Origin: Bacteroidaceae bacterium
GTDB lineage: Bacteria; Bacteroidota; Bacteroidia; Bacteroidales; Bacteroidaceae
Assembly (NCBI GenBank): GCA_024401215.1
Contig: JAKSLL010000031.1
Span: 1 to 36,288 of the forward strand
DNA: 36,288 bases
Reading direction: 5' to 3'
The position numbers and the translations under genes are program-made. Of the stretch, positions 8,272 through 16,276 are shown piece by piece (the first letter of the stretch is position 1; each line of letters opens with the position of its first letter). The notes beneath the pieces are model-generated. The model was not told the DNA's origin. It ran no database searches and saw only the letters and a list, made by a program, of their open reading frames with translations.

Positions 8272-8736
8272 ATGGCAAAGCTTATAGTAAATTCATACGA
8301 CGAATTCGCTTCTCACCTTGGCCAAGTAATAGGAGAAAGCGAATGGCTCGAAGTGTCTCAAGAGCGTATCAATCTCTTCGCAGATGCAACACTTGACCAT
8401 CAGTGGATACACGTTGACAAGGAACGTGCAGCAGCAGAAAGTCCTTATAAGACAACTATTGCTCATGGCTACCTCACGCTTTCACTTCTCCCACACCTCT
8501 GGCAGGAGATTATCCAGGTGAACAATGTGAAGATGCTGGTTAACTACGGAATGGATCAAATGAAGTTCGGTCAGCCAGTATTGTCTGGTCAGCGCGTCCG
8601 CCTTACTGCCTCTCTCCACGAAATCTCTAACATCCGCGGAATCTGCAAGGCTCAGATCAAGTTCAAGCTTGAAATTGAAGGTCAGCGCAAGCAAGCTCTT
8701 GAAGGACTCGCTACTTTCCTCTACTATTTTGAATAA
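8272..8736 (+). CDS. MaoC-like (R)-hydratase / NodN-like hot-dog fold protein
   Basis: The protein is 154 residues and cytoplasmic. The start at 8272 (MAKLIVNSYDEF) is preferred over an upstream in-frame codon because it follows the -7 box and fits the family N-terminus. The hydratase signature is intact: FADATLDHQWIHVD followed by TIAHGYLTLSLLPHL, with the Asp/His pair of (R)-specific enoyl-CoA hydratases (about residues 41-46). The single hot-dog domain spans the full length, and members hydrate trans-2-enoyl-CoA or related thioesters. The actual substrate is unknown; it is monocistronic with its own terminator. Confidence 0.85.
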   Translation: MAKLIVNSYDEFASHLGQVIGESEWLEVSQERINLFADATLDHQWIHVDKERAAAESPYKTTIAHGYLTLSLLPHLWQEIIQVNNVKMLVNYGMDQMKFGQPVLSGQRVRLTASLHEISNIRGICKAQIKFKLEIEGQRKQALEGLATFLYYFE

Positions 8737-8763
8737 TTACTACTGCTACTTATAACACACAAG

Positions 8764-8799
8764 ATACCAAGGCATATATTGTCTTGGTATTTTATTTTT
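8764..8799 (+). terminator. Terminator of the MaoC-like gene
   Basis: ATACCAAG (8764-8771) pairs with CTTGGTAT (8783-8790), followed by TTTATTTTT. Confidence 0.8.
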
Positions 8800-8962
8800 A
8801 AATCAATCCAAGGGGGGAATTTCGTTATTCAAAAACATAGGTGGAGCATGCGGCAAAGATTGTTGCAAACACAAAATGATGGAAGAAAACCGAGGTGAAC
8901 ACCCCATTTTTGTGTCCAAAAACATAAAATAGCGCATCTTTCGTAAAAAAAAGCACGAAAAG

Positions 8963-8994
8963 TTTGGTAGATAGAGAAAAATGCCATACCTTTG
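8963..8994 (+). promoter_or_regulatory. tRNA-Phe promoter, complete Bacteroidota type
   Basis: TTTG at 8963-8966, a 20-bp spacer, then TACCTTTG at 8987-8994. This matches the Bacteroidota sigma-ABfr consensus at the right spacing, 44 bp before the first tRNA. The rest of the gap 8800-8962 shows no gene. Confidence 0.8.
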
Positions 8995-9038
8995 CACTCG
9001 CTAAACGAAAGTAAGGCAAGATAAAACAAAAAAGTGAC

Positions 9039-9111
9039 GGTGCCATAGCTCAGTTGGTAGAGCATCGGACTGAAAATCCGTGTGTCCCCGGTTCGAATCC
9101 TGGTGGTACCA
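9039..9111 (+). tRNA. tRNA-Phe (GAA), copy 1
   Basis: A 73-nt cloverleaf. The acceptor GGTGCCA pairs with TGGTACC with A as discriminator, the D-arm is AGCTCAGTTGGTAGAGC, the anticodon loop is CTGAAAA with anticodon GAA, and the T-loop is GGTTCGAATCC. CCA is not encoded. Confidence 0.95.
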
Positions 9112-9138
9112 CTCACTTTAGAAATTGTCAAAAACGTT

Positions 9139-9211
9139 GGTGCCATAGCTCAGTTGGTAGAGCATCGGACTGAAAATCCGTGTGTCCCCGGTTCGAATCC
9201 TGGTGGTACCA
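9139..9211 (+). tRNA. tRNA-Phe (GAA), copy 2
   Basis: Identical in sequence to the first copy and separated from it by a 27-bp spacer. Both are probably made from the one upstream promoter and processed from a single transcript that ends at the following hairpin. Confidence 0.95.
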
Positions 9212-9212
9212 C

Positions 9213-9251
9213 AAAAAAGGAGAACTTCTAACGAAGTTCTCCTTTTTTGTT
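9213..9251. terminator. Bidirectional terminator between tRNA-Phe and the PHP gene
   Basis: A 16-bp perfect stem: 9213-9228 pairs with 9233-9248 across a TAAC loop, with A and T runs at the outer ends. It can stop the tRNA transcript and the minus-strand PHP transcript ending at 9288. Confidence 0.9.
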
Positions 9252-9287
9252 ATACAACAACACCATCATAATGCCATACATCTTTTG

Positions 9288-10010
9288 TCACTTCCCTATC
9301 ATGCTAAGGAACAGTTCAGGCTTATCATTCATCACCAGTTCGTCAGGGAAGCACGTCTCCTCCAGCAGAGGAAGGGCAAAGCGATAATCACAAATCGCAG
9401 AAGTATGATGCGCATCCGAACCAAGCAATATAGGATTGTCATAACGCTTACTGTATTCCAGCATTGAAACAAACATATCATGCGCCAGATGCTTGCCCCT
9501 CTGCGGATTCAACGAACTGCTATTAAGCTCAAGCAGAGTGCCTGTTCGCTTTGCTGCAGCAACAACAGCTTCTATATCAAAATCCGATGCAGTACCATCA
9601 CAAGGATGAGAAATTATATTGACATTGGGGTTTTCTATTGCCCCAATCAAAGCCGATGTGTTTTGACTGCGATTTCCATCGTTATAACATAAAGCATGAA
9701 GACCTGCTATAACATGATCAAAGCACGACATATACACAGGTTCGTCCAAATCTATACGTCCCTCATAGTCGAGGATATTCAGTTCAGCACCCATAAGCAA
9801 ACGCAATTCTCCATACTGACGAGGCACGACATGCATATTGCGGAAATATATAGGATTGCAAGTGCCAGGAATGCCAGGTCCATGCTCAGTAATGCCAAAC
9901 ACCTTCAAATTACGCCGCATAGCCTCTGCTACCATTTCGTTGACAGTAGAAAAAGCATGCCCTGAAGCTACAGTATGACTATGCACATCAACAAGAAAAT
10001 TCTCTATCAT
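9288..10010 (-). CDS. PHP-domain phosphatase (YcdX-like)
   Basis: The protein is 240 residues and cytoplasmic, predicted to be a metal-dependent phosphoesterase. Metal-ligand motifs of the PHP fold are in order: DVHSHT near the N-terminus, GITEHGP, a central GAELN, HVIAGLH, IISHPCDG and GSDAHH near the C-terminus. The start at 10010 (MIENFLVDVHSH) is favoured because the PHP motif begins within ten residues and a GGAAG sequence precedes it. A longer frame would overlap the paaI stop. It follows paaI at 41 bp and is probably co-transcribed with it. The substrate is unknown. Confidence 0.85.
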   Translation of the reverse strand: MIENFLVDVHSHTVASGHAFSTVNEMVAEAMRRNLKVFGITEHGPGIPGTCNPIYFRNMHVVPRQYGELRLLMGAELNILDYEGRIDLDEPVYMSCFDHVIAGLHALCYNDGNRSQNTSALIGAIENPNVNIISHPCDGTASDFDIEAVVAAAKRTGTLLELNSSSLNPQRGKHLAHDMFVSMLEYSKRYDNPILLGSDAHHTSAICDYRFALPLLEETCFPDELVMNDKPELFLSMIGK

Positions 10011-10051
10011 AAACAGACTTCCGTAATTATAAGTTTCTATCCAGTCGCATC

Positions 10052-10465
10052 TCACATCAACTCCTCAAAAGGGAAATCTCGCTTCATCCTGTATGCAAGT
10101 CCTGTCATCACAGCCAACAATTCTCCTTTGTTATTCGTCACTTTGATATCACAATAAGGCAGTTTATGATGATCCAGCAATTCAACGCATTCTGCTATGA
10201 TGCGTTCACCAAGCTGTCCTGACTTAAGGAATGTAATTGTGTTTGATATACCCAGAGTGAGTATGCCATGGCAGTTGGCAACACCTGCAAAGGCAAGGTC
10301 TGCAAGAGTGTACATCACACCGCCCTGACACACATTCGCACCATTAAGATGGCGCTCTTCTACCACCAACTCTGCTCGCGCATACCCCTCACGTATTTCC
10401 GTCAGCTGCGCACCAATAGAGTTAGCAAAACGGTCGTTTGAATTTAATGTTTCTAAAAGTGTCAC
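10052..10465 (-). CDS. paaI: PaaI-family acyl-CoA thioesterase
   Basis: A 137-residue single hot-dog domain protein. PaaI enzymes hydrolyse aryl-acetyl-CoA thioesters and so relieve CoA trapping. The active-site helix reads CQGGVMYTLADLAFA (about residues 47-61): the GG and the catalytic Asp of LAD are present, while the His that precedes GG in E. coli PaaI is Gln here. The gene lies downstream of two paaK genes, but a strong terminator and its own promoter separate it from them, so it is a neighbouring and probably functionally linked unit rather than the last gene of that operon. Confidence 0.85.
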   Translation of the reverse strand: MTLLETLNSNDRFANSIGAQLTEIREGYARAELVVEERHLNGANVCQGGVMYTLADLAFAGVANCHGILTLGISNTITFLKSGQLGERIIAECVELLDHHKLPYCDIKVTNNKGELLAVMTGLAYRMKRDFPFEELM

Positions 10466-10560
10466 TATATGATTGTTTTAACATTAGTAAAAAGCAATAT
10501 CCGCAACACAAAGGATACGAATAATACACCACGATACACAGTTCAAAAACTATGCAAATG

Positions 10561-10592
10561 CAAAATTACAAAGCTTTTAAGTAATAACCAAA
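10561..10592 (-). promoter_or_regulatory. paaI-PHP promoter
   Basis: On the minus strand TTTG (10592-10589), a 20-bp spacer and TAATTTTG (10568-10561) give a complete Bacteroidota promoter. Predicted transcription starts about 90 nt before the paaI ATG. The remainder of the gap 10466-10736 holds no gene. Confidence 0.7.
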
Positions 10593-10736
10593 CAATTACA
10601 CTTTTAGGTCGCAAAACTATTAAGTAATGGGAAAAAATAACTTCATAATGTTTCTTGAGCAATCAATATCAACAGCTTTGACTTGTCTTTTTGTCCAAAT
10701 CTTCCGAAGTTATTATTTCATCATTACTAAAACAAC

Positions 10737-10786
10737 AAAAGGAAACTGTGCAATCTGCAAAAACACAAATTGCACAGTTTCCTTTT
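10737..10786 (-). terminator. Terminator of the paaK-aminotransferase unit
   Basis: An 18-bp perfect stem (10737-10754 with 10769-10786) with a 14-nt loop. On the minus strand it ends in TTTTGTTGTTTT. It lies 22 bp after the aminotransferase stop. Confidence 0.88.
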
Positions 10787-10807
10787 ATATCAATGGCAAT
10801 CCACATT

Positions 10808-12118
10808 TCAGTGGTTCGCCTTGAAAGCTTCTATCCTCTCCTTAAACATCGCCTCCTGCTCCTTCTTGAAGAAGGAAGTGCAGATACGAACTCCTTGCTC
10901 ATTTGAGCCCATAGTGTCGAGCGGATACACAGCTATGCCATAGTACATAAGTTCGCGTGTAAGCTGCAAGTCATTCATTCCCGGATACTGTACTGTGAAA
11001 TAGAAGCCGTCAGCAAGCGGAGCCCCCATGTCGTTGTCATACACGAGATAGAAGCCATTAGACAGAAGCACTTCTTTCATAAACTTTGCACGGCGGCCAT
11101 ACTCCTTCACATCGTCAAGGAAGTTGTACTTACCCTCGCATGCAGCCTCCATAAGTGCCGCCATAGCATGCTGAACACTATGAGTTGTACCACTTGACAG
11201 CGTGTACATAAGTCTGTTGCAGAAGAAGTTGCCAAACTCACCCACCCCAAACTTGCTTGCCAATGGCTCATACACACGGTGGTAAAGCTTATTACTTATG
11301 CAAGTCACACCTATACGCTGACCAGCATAAGAGAAAGCCTTAGAGCCAGACACCCACAGCACATAATTGTCTGTGTATTTAGCCACAGTAGCCTGATATG
11401 GCGCCTCAAAAGGATGAGAAAGGTCACGGCGGAAGTCCATAGCGAAATAAGCCAAGTCTTCAAGCACTATAACATCATACTTATCCGCCAACTGTCCGAT
11501 GCCCTTCAACTCATCTTCCGTGAAACACACCCATGACGGATTGTTAGGATTTGAATACACAATGCTGTTTATGTTGCCTGCTGAGAGAATCTCATCCAGC
11601 TTAGCGATAAGAGCGTCACCACGATAGTCATGAATGTCGAGACCTACATGTTTCAGACCTATCACGTCGCATTGCGTTGTCTGCACAGGAAATCCTGGCT
11701 GGATGAGCAGCACTGTATCTTTCTTTGTGCCAGCGCAAGCATGGTAGATAGCTGTGAATGTGGCGAAAGTGCCTTGCATGCTGCCTGTTGTTGGGATGCA
11801 GCACAGAGGGTCAATGTCAACACCGATGAACGCCTTAACGAACTGTGACGAAGCATTTTTTATTCGAGGTATTCCTCCATTAGGAGGGTAGATTGTTGCA
11901 CAGCCCTCTTCAAGCGCCTTCTGCTCTGCCTTGAGAGCGATTTCTGATGGCTGCAGTCCAGGGACTCCCATTTCAAGATGTATGACTGGCATTCCTGCTT
12001 TCTCCTCTATCTGCTTTGAAAGAGCCTGAATGTCCCTGATTGTCGCTTGCGAAAAATCACCGAGCCCCATGGACTCGATGATTTCTGTTATAATATTTCT
12101 ATTATCCATTTCAAGCAT
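10808..12118 (-). CDS. PLP-dependent class I/II aminotransferase (probable aromatic amino acid)
   Basis: The protein is 436 residues, fold type I. Visible features: the N-terminal substrate segment HLEMGVPGLQP, YPPNGGIPRIKNA, the cofactor region IVYSNPNNPSWVCF with the conserved NPNNP, the Asp of VLEDLAYFAMD, and the Schiff-base Lys in VSGSKAFSYAGQRIGV. It follows paaK by 5 bp, so it is translationally close to it. Next to indolepyruvate oxidoreductase and two aryl-CoA ligases, the expected job is interconversion of aryl-pyruvate with Phe, Tyr or Trp; that specificity is inferred from context only. Starts at 12118 or 12109 are both plausible; AAGG precedes the first. Confidence 0.82.
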   Translation of the reverse strand: MLEMDNRNIITEIIESMGLGDFSQATIRDIQALSKQIEEKAGMPVIHLEMGVPGLQPSEIALKAEQKALEEGCATIYPPNGGIPRIKNASSQFVKAFIGVDIDPLCCIPTTGSMQGTFATFTAIYHACAGTKKDTVLLIQPGFPVQTTQCDVIGLKHVGLDIHDYRGDALIAKLDEILSAGNINSIVYSNPNNPSWVCFTEDELKGIGQLADKYDVIVLEDLAYFAMDFRRDLSHPFEAPYQATVAKYTDNYVLWVSGSKAFSYAGQRIGVTCISNKLYHRVYEPLASKFGVGEFGNFFCNRLMYTLSSGTTHSVQHAMAALMEAACEGKYNFLDDVKEYGRRAKFMKEVLLSNGFYLVYDNDMGAPLADGFYFTVQYPGMNDLQLTRELMYYGIAVYPLDTMGSNEQGVRICTSFFKKEQEAMFKERIEAFKANH

Positions 12119-12123
12119 ACACC

Positions 12124-13425
12124 TTAAAACTTGCGTTTGTCATTTACGTGCTTAGCTTTGCCCATTGAACGCTGGATAGTGTTAGGAGGCAAAATATGGA
12201 TGTTTGGCTTGATGCCTATCACACTCACGATACGATCGTAGAGAGGCTTGATATAAGGCATCTGCTTTGATGGATTTGGTGAGAAATACTCCTCACGAAG
12301 TTCAACATCAAGATCAAACATATCCTCATTGTCCTTGCGGTCAACAGTAATGAAATACTGTGGAGAGTAAACAGGGAATTCGGTAAGGATTGCCTCAATT
12401 GTAGAAGGGAACACATTCACACCACGAATGATGAGCATGTCATCAGAGCGGCCGAGGATGCGGTCCATTCTCACTGCCGTACGTCCGCACTTACATGGCT
12501 CGTATATGAGGCGTGTGAGGTCACGAGTACGATAACGGAGAATTGGCATCGCCTCTTTCTTCAGAGATGTGAATACAAGTTCGCCGAACTCTCCCGGAGC
12601 ACATGGCTCAAGAGTGTCTGGGTTGATAATCTCTGGATAGAAAAGATCTTCCCAAAGGTGAGTTCCATTCTGGCATTCACACTCACCGCCAACACCCGGT
12701 CCACACATCTCTGTGAGTCCGTAGATATCTATTGCTTTGATGTGGAGCTTCTCTTCAAGTTCCTTGCGCATGCCCTCTGTCCAAGGTTCAGCACCGAAGA
12801 AACCGACACGAAGCTTCATATCCTCAATGTTCACCTTATCGCTCTTATCTATGCACTCTGCAAGATGAAGAGCGTAGGAAGGTGTACATGCAAGAACAGT
12901 AGAGCCGAAGTCCTTCATAAGCATAATCTGCTTTTCTGAATTTCCTGCTGATGTAGGAAGCTGAACAGCTCCACGCATAGCAGCTGCGTCGTGAGCGCCA
13001 AGACCGCCAGTGAAGAGTCCATAGCCGTATGACACCTGAACAGTATCGCCAGGACCTACATCTCCTGCTGCCATGACACGAGCTGCACCCTCAGCCCACA
13101 TTTCAAGGTCGTTCTCTGTATAGGTGTCAACAACAGGCTTGCCTGTTGTGCCAGAAGAAGCATGGATGCGACGAACTTCAGAATGAAGAACAGCCTGCAA
13201 ACCAAAAGGATATTCATCACGAAGGTCATGCTTTGTTGTGAAAGGCAGACGGTGGATGTCCTCAATGCTCTTGATGTCTTCAGGCTTTACACCCATCTTG
13301 TCCATCTTCTTCCTATAGAATGGAACTTTCTCATAACATGTTTTTACTGTCTTAATAAGACGCTCTGTCTGGAGTTTAGTCATGTCCTCGCGAGACATAC
13401 ACTCCATTTCGGGATTGTGAATCAT
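12124..13425 (-). CDS. paaK: Phenylacetate-CoA ligase, copy 2
   Basis: A 433-residue AMP-forming aryl-CoA ligase. ATP-binding motif SSGTTGKPVVDTY, adenylate motif IYGLTEMCGPGVGGEC, hinge segments RYRTRDLTRLIYE and RMDRILGRSDDMLIIRG, and the C-terminal catalytic Lys in QRSMGKAKHV are all present. Cys-rich CKCGRT precedes the hinge. It converts aryl acetate, CoA and ATP to aryl-acetyl-CoA, or generates ATP in reverse. It is clearly diverged from the other paaK in the cluster and therefore may have a different aryl preference. It ends 5 bp before the aminotransferase. Confidence 0.92.
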   Translation of the reverse strand: MIHNPEMECMSREDMTKLQTERLIKTVKTCYEKVPFYRKKMDKMGVKPEDIKSIEDIHRLPFTTKHDLRDEYPFGLQAVLHSEVRRIHASSGTTGKPVVDTYTENDLEMWAEGAARVMAAGDVGPGDTVQVSYGYGLFTGGLGAHDAAAMRGAVQLPTSAGNSEKQIMLMKDFGSTVLACTPSYALHLAECIDKSDKVNIEDMKLRVGFFGAEPWTEGMRKELEEKLHIKAIDIYGLTEMCGPGVGGECECQNGTHLWEDLFYPEIINPDTLEPCAPGEFGELVFTSLKKEAMPILRYRTRDLTRLIYEPCKCGRTAVRMDRILGRSDDMLIIRGVNVFPSTIEAILTEFPVYSPQYFITVDRKDNEDMFDLDVELREEYFSPNPSKQMPYIKPLYDRIVSVIGIKPNIHILPPNTIQRSMGKAKHVNDKRKF

Positions 13426-13531
13426 TTTTTGTCTAAGGTATTAGCGCCCTCTCTCATCTCCTGCACTTTTGGTACAAGAAACCATCCGTGGGCATTAGGT
13501 TGAAAAAATTGTTTTATTGTAAGATACTAAA

Positions 13532-13565
13532 GAACATGCAGCAGCTTTTCTTGCCGCACATGTTC
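13532..13565 (-). terminator. Hairpin overlapping the ACT-gene stop codon
   Basis: On the minus strand GAACATG (13565-13559) pairs with CATGTTC (13538-13532), with GC-rich inner pairs. The following T-run is short (TTTAG), so it may be a weak terminator or attenuator between the ACT gene and paaK copy 2. Confidence 0.4.
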
Positions 13566-13986
13566 ATGCCTTGAAATCCATCTCTGTCAAGAAAGGCATC
13601 TTCTTTATAGAGATGATTTCTTTAGCTTTCTCTGCAGGGTCAGTACGTAGAACGAGCACACCCTTTCCTTTCCACACAAATGAATACATATATAATATGC
13701 TCACATCTGCTGACGAAAGTTCGCTGACAGCCTTCGCTGCACATCCCGGAGTATCATCGATGCTAAGCGCAATGACATCCGAAAGCTGAACATTGATGCC
13801 TGCTTCACGAAGCATAAGATAAGCCTGTGTTGGCTGGTCACAAAGCACACGGAAAATTCCATATTCCTTAGTGTCAGATACCATCGAAGCTATAATCTGT
13901 ATGCCACCCTTGCTGAGCAAGTCGAGAACTTTGATGAGAGTGCCACCCTTGTTCTCTATGAATATTGATAATTGTTTGATAGTCAT
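13564..13986 (-). CDS. Tandem ACT-domain protein, aryl-pathway associated
   Basis: The protein is 140 residues and made of two ACT domains. The first (about 1-68) begins MTIKQLSIFIENKGGTL and continues through ILDLL-like helices; the second (about 69-140) begins VIALSIDDTPGCAAKAVSELS. ACT domains bind small ligands, usually amino acids. There is no catalytic domain, so it is likely an allosteric partner or sensor. Its place between two paaK genes suggests control of aryl-CoA ligase activity by the aromatic amino acid; this is inference. The ATG at 13986 is chosen because the ACT strand starts there. Confidence 0.85.
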   Translation of the reverse strand: MTIKQLSIFIENKGGTLIKVLDLLSKGGIQIIASMVSDTKEYGIFRVLCDQPTQAYLMLREAGINVQLSDVIALSIDDTPGCAAKAVSELSSADVSILYMYSFVWKGKGVLVLRTDPAEKAKEIISIKKMPFLTEMDFKA

Positions 13987-14075
13987 AAATGTCCACCCCA
14001 CTCTTCCTGTAAAGGATAGTAATAGATACTATAATTTAAGAATAGTAAGTAATCAATAAAATTATTATATTTATT

Positions 14076-14260
14076 CAACTTTCGCAAAGTTTCAACTTGC
14101 TCGTTTTGGGGAGTTAAAGTGGAGTTAAAGAGGAGTTATCGCTTCGCTCGGAGTTAAAGGGACATTTGTCTTGTCGGACATTTGTCACTTTAACTACCTT
14201 TTAACTTCTCTTTAACTACCCTTTAACTCCACAACAAGTGGAGCTTGCGAAACTTGTATT
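14076..14260. repeat. Intergenic palindromic repeat family (GTTAAAGGG type), copy B
   Basis: A complex inverted repeat: the left arm carries GGAGTTAAAG units (three copies) and the right arm the mirrored CTTTAACTACC units, around two GACATTTGTC copies. Bases 14214-14244 match 8086-8116 with one mismatch in 31. It occupies the gap between paaK copy 1 and the ACT gene and may uncouple their expression. No gene was seen in 13987-14358. Confidence 0.7.
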
Positions 14261-14358
14261 GATTATAATAATATTTTTGACCAGATACTTATCGCCCCGA
14301 GGGTGAAAGGGTTCTTTAGTTCGAAAAATAAAGATACATTAAGTTGTTTTGGCAACTT

Positions 14359-15690
14359 TTATTGATACACCTTTCTCTTATCTACGACTCTGACAGCCTT
14401 GCCTTCGCTCACAGGCAGAGAGCCTTTAGCAACAAGCTTAACATGTGGAGTTAGAAGTATCTCGTCTTTTAGAGCTCGTGTCACATCCTTCTGCAGTTTC
14501 TGCAGACGAGGGAAATCATCTGTGAATAGTTCTTCCAGTTCAACCTCCACTGTCATGTTGTCGTTGTCGTCATCGGTAGTCAGAGTTATGAGGTAGTTAT
14601 TGGCAAGTTCAGGGAACTGCATAAGAATCTTCTCAATCTGTATTGGGAAGATGTTCACACCTCTAAGAACCATCATATCATCAGAGCGGCCACGCATACG
14701 GTCAAGACGCACATGATTGCGACCGCAAGGGCATGAACGTCCAAGCACACGGGTGAGGTCGCGAGTGCGGTAGCGGAGAAGAGGCATAGCCTCACGACAG
14801 AGCGTTGTAAGCACAAGCTCGCCTATCTCGCCGTCAGCAACAGGTTCAAGAGTCTCTGGATTGACAATCTCCACAATGTAGTAATCCTCCCAGAAATGAA
14901 GACCGTTCTGCTCCTGACACTCAAATCCCACGCCTGGGCCACACATCTCACTCATACCGAATGAGTTATATGCCTTTACGCCCATCATATCCTCTATGCG
15001 CTTGCGTTGCTCCTCCGAATGCGGTTCGGCACCTATGGCAAGCACTCTGAGCTTTGTATCCCTACGAGGGTCAACGCCCTGCTCCTGCATAACTTCATAA
15101 AGACGAGTGACATAAGATGGGACAGCATGTACTGCTGTTGTTCCGAAGTCTGTCATGAACTTAATCTGACGCAGCGAATTGCCCGCAGCGGCAGGAATGG
15201 TAAGCATGCCTAAGCGCTCTGCTCCATACTGAAATCCAAGTCCACCAGTAAACATACCGTAGCCGCTTGAATTCTGGAACACATCACTTGGACGAAGACC
15301 TACCATCCACAAATTGCGAGCCACCTGATTCGCCCACTCGTCAAGGTCATTTTGTGTGTGAAGGATAACAGTAGGATTGCCCGTAGTGCCTGATGAAGAA
15401 TGCAGACGAACGCAATCACGGAGAGGCGCACTGGCAATGCCAAATGGATAAGTGTCACGCAAATCCTGCTTTGTAGTAAAAGGAATCTTACGTACATCAT
15501 CGAGTGTCTTGATATCCTCAGGCTTGAGCCCTATCTCTTCAAAACGCTTCTTATAAAAAGGTGAATTCATGCAATGCTTGACTGTTGCCTGCAACCTCTC
15601 AAGCTGCAAAGCCTCAATCTGCTCACGAGTCATTGTCTCTTTATCCTCGTTGAAATACTGGCATGAATCCTCTGGAATAAACTTTTTCAT
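14359..15690 (-). CDS. paaK: Phenylacetate-CoA ligase, copy 1
   Basis: A 443-residue AMP-forming aryl-CoA ligase. It has the ATP motif HSSSGTTGNPTVILHT, the SFGMSEMCGPGVGFEC adenylation motif, RYRTRDLTRVLGRSCPCGRN, RLDRMRGRSDDMMVLRG, and a C-terminal Lys in VSEGKAVRVVDKRK. The ATG at 15690 (MKKFIPED) is preferred to a TTG six bases upstream. It begins 8 bp after iorB and is evidently in the same operon, so ligase and oxidoreductase probably share the aryl-acetyl-CoA intermediate. Confidence 0.92.
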   Translation of the reverse strand: MKKFIPEDSCQYFNEDKETMTREQIEALQLERLQATVKHCMNSPFYKKRFEEIGLKPEDIKTLDDVRKIPFTTKQDLRDTYPFGIASAPLRDCVRLHSSSGTTGNPTVILHTQNDLDEWANQVARNLWMVGLRPSDVFQNSSGYGMFTGGLGFQYGAERLGMLTIPAAAGNSLRQIKFMTDFGTTAVHAVPSYVTRLYEVMQEQGVDPRRDTKLRVLAIGAEPHSEEQRKRIEDMMGVKAYNSFGMSEMCGPGVGFECQEQNGLHFWEDYYIVEIVNPETLEPVADGEIGELVLTTLCREAMPLLRYRTRDLTRVLGRSCPCGRNHVRLDRMRGRSDDMMVLRGVNIFPIQIEKILMQFPELANNYLITLTTDDDNDNMTVEVELEELFTDDFPRLQKLQKDVTRALKDEILLTPHVKLVAKGSLPVSEGKAVRVVDKRKVYQ

Positions 15691-15697
15691 ATACAAA

Positions 15698-16276
15698 TTA
15701 TTTCTTGCTTGCCTTTACGCCCTCATCAAAAGCTTTCAGATTAGCCTCAACGATTGCCTCACCTTTGCGCGCAAAGACAGTTGCGATAGCACTTCTCAAC
15801 TGTTCCACGCTGAGAATCTCAATAAACGGAGCTGCCATGCCTAAAAGCACCATATTAGCACCTCGAGCATTTCCTGCATCCTTAGCAACATCCTCAATGT
15901 CAAGCTTTACCACTGATGGAAGAGCATCAAGCTCAGCATTAAGCTCTGCCTCATCTGGATAATTTGGGATATTAACAAAAGGCTTGCTTGATGTCACAAT
16001 AGTGCCTGTCTTTGCGAGGTAAGGCAGATAACGCAAAGCCTCCATTGGCTCCATAGAGATGACAACATCTGTGCCACCAAGAGCAATGAGGTCGCTATAG
16101 ATTGGGTCGGTAGACAGACGAAGGTTTGACTGCACATCGCCACCACGCTGGCTCATTCCGTGCACTTCCGCCTGCTTCAAGTTCAAACCTGCCTTTGTTG
16201 CTGCTTCACCTATGATTGTTGCGATAGAGAGTATGCCTTGACCACCCACACCGCAGAGTATTATATCTTTTTTCAT
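15698..16276 (-). CDS. iorB: Indolepyruvate:ferredoxin oxidoreductase, beta subunit
   Basis: The protein is 192 residues, the gamma-type domain of the 2-oxoacid:ferredoxin oxidoreductase family. Conserved segments are CGVGGQGILS (about 8-17), EVHGMSQRGGDVQSNLRLS and SMEPMEALRYLPYL. With IorA it interconverts aryl-pyruvate and aryl-acetyl-CoA plus CO2, using ferredoxin. Its ATG overlaps the iorA stop (ATGA), the usual sign of translational coupling of subunits. Confidence 0.93.
   Translation of the reverse strand: MKKDIILCGVGGQGILSIATIIGEAATKAGLNLKQAEVHGMSQRGGDVQSNLRLSTDPIYSDLIALGGTDVVISMEPMEALRYLPYLAKTGTIVTSSKPFVNIPNYPDEAELNAELDALPSVVKLDIEDVAKDAGNARGANMVLLGMAAPFIEILSVEQLRSAIATVFARKGEAIVEANLKAFDEGVKASKK

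Noticed and set aside
9039-9211. tRNA-Phe pair close to an aromatic amino-acid cluster, as a possible regulatory link
   Set aside because: The tRNAs are on the other strand with their own promoter and a bidirectional terminator, and no T-box or leader-peptide signal was seen.
10011-10055. Upstream start of the PHP gene overlapping paaI, as evidence of coupling
   Set aside because: The PHP motif and a better ribosome site point to the ATG at 10010, so no overlap is needed.
15691-15696. TTG start of paaK copy 1
   Set aside because: The ATG at 15690 gives the normal MKKFIPED start; the TTG adds only two residues.
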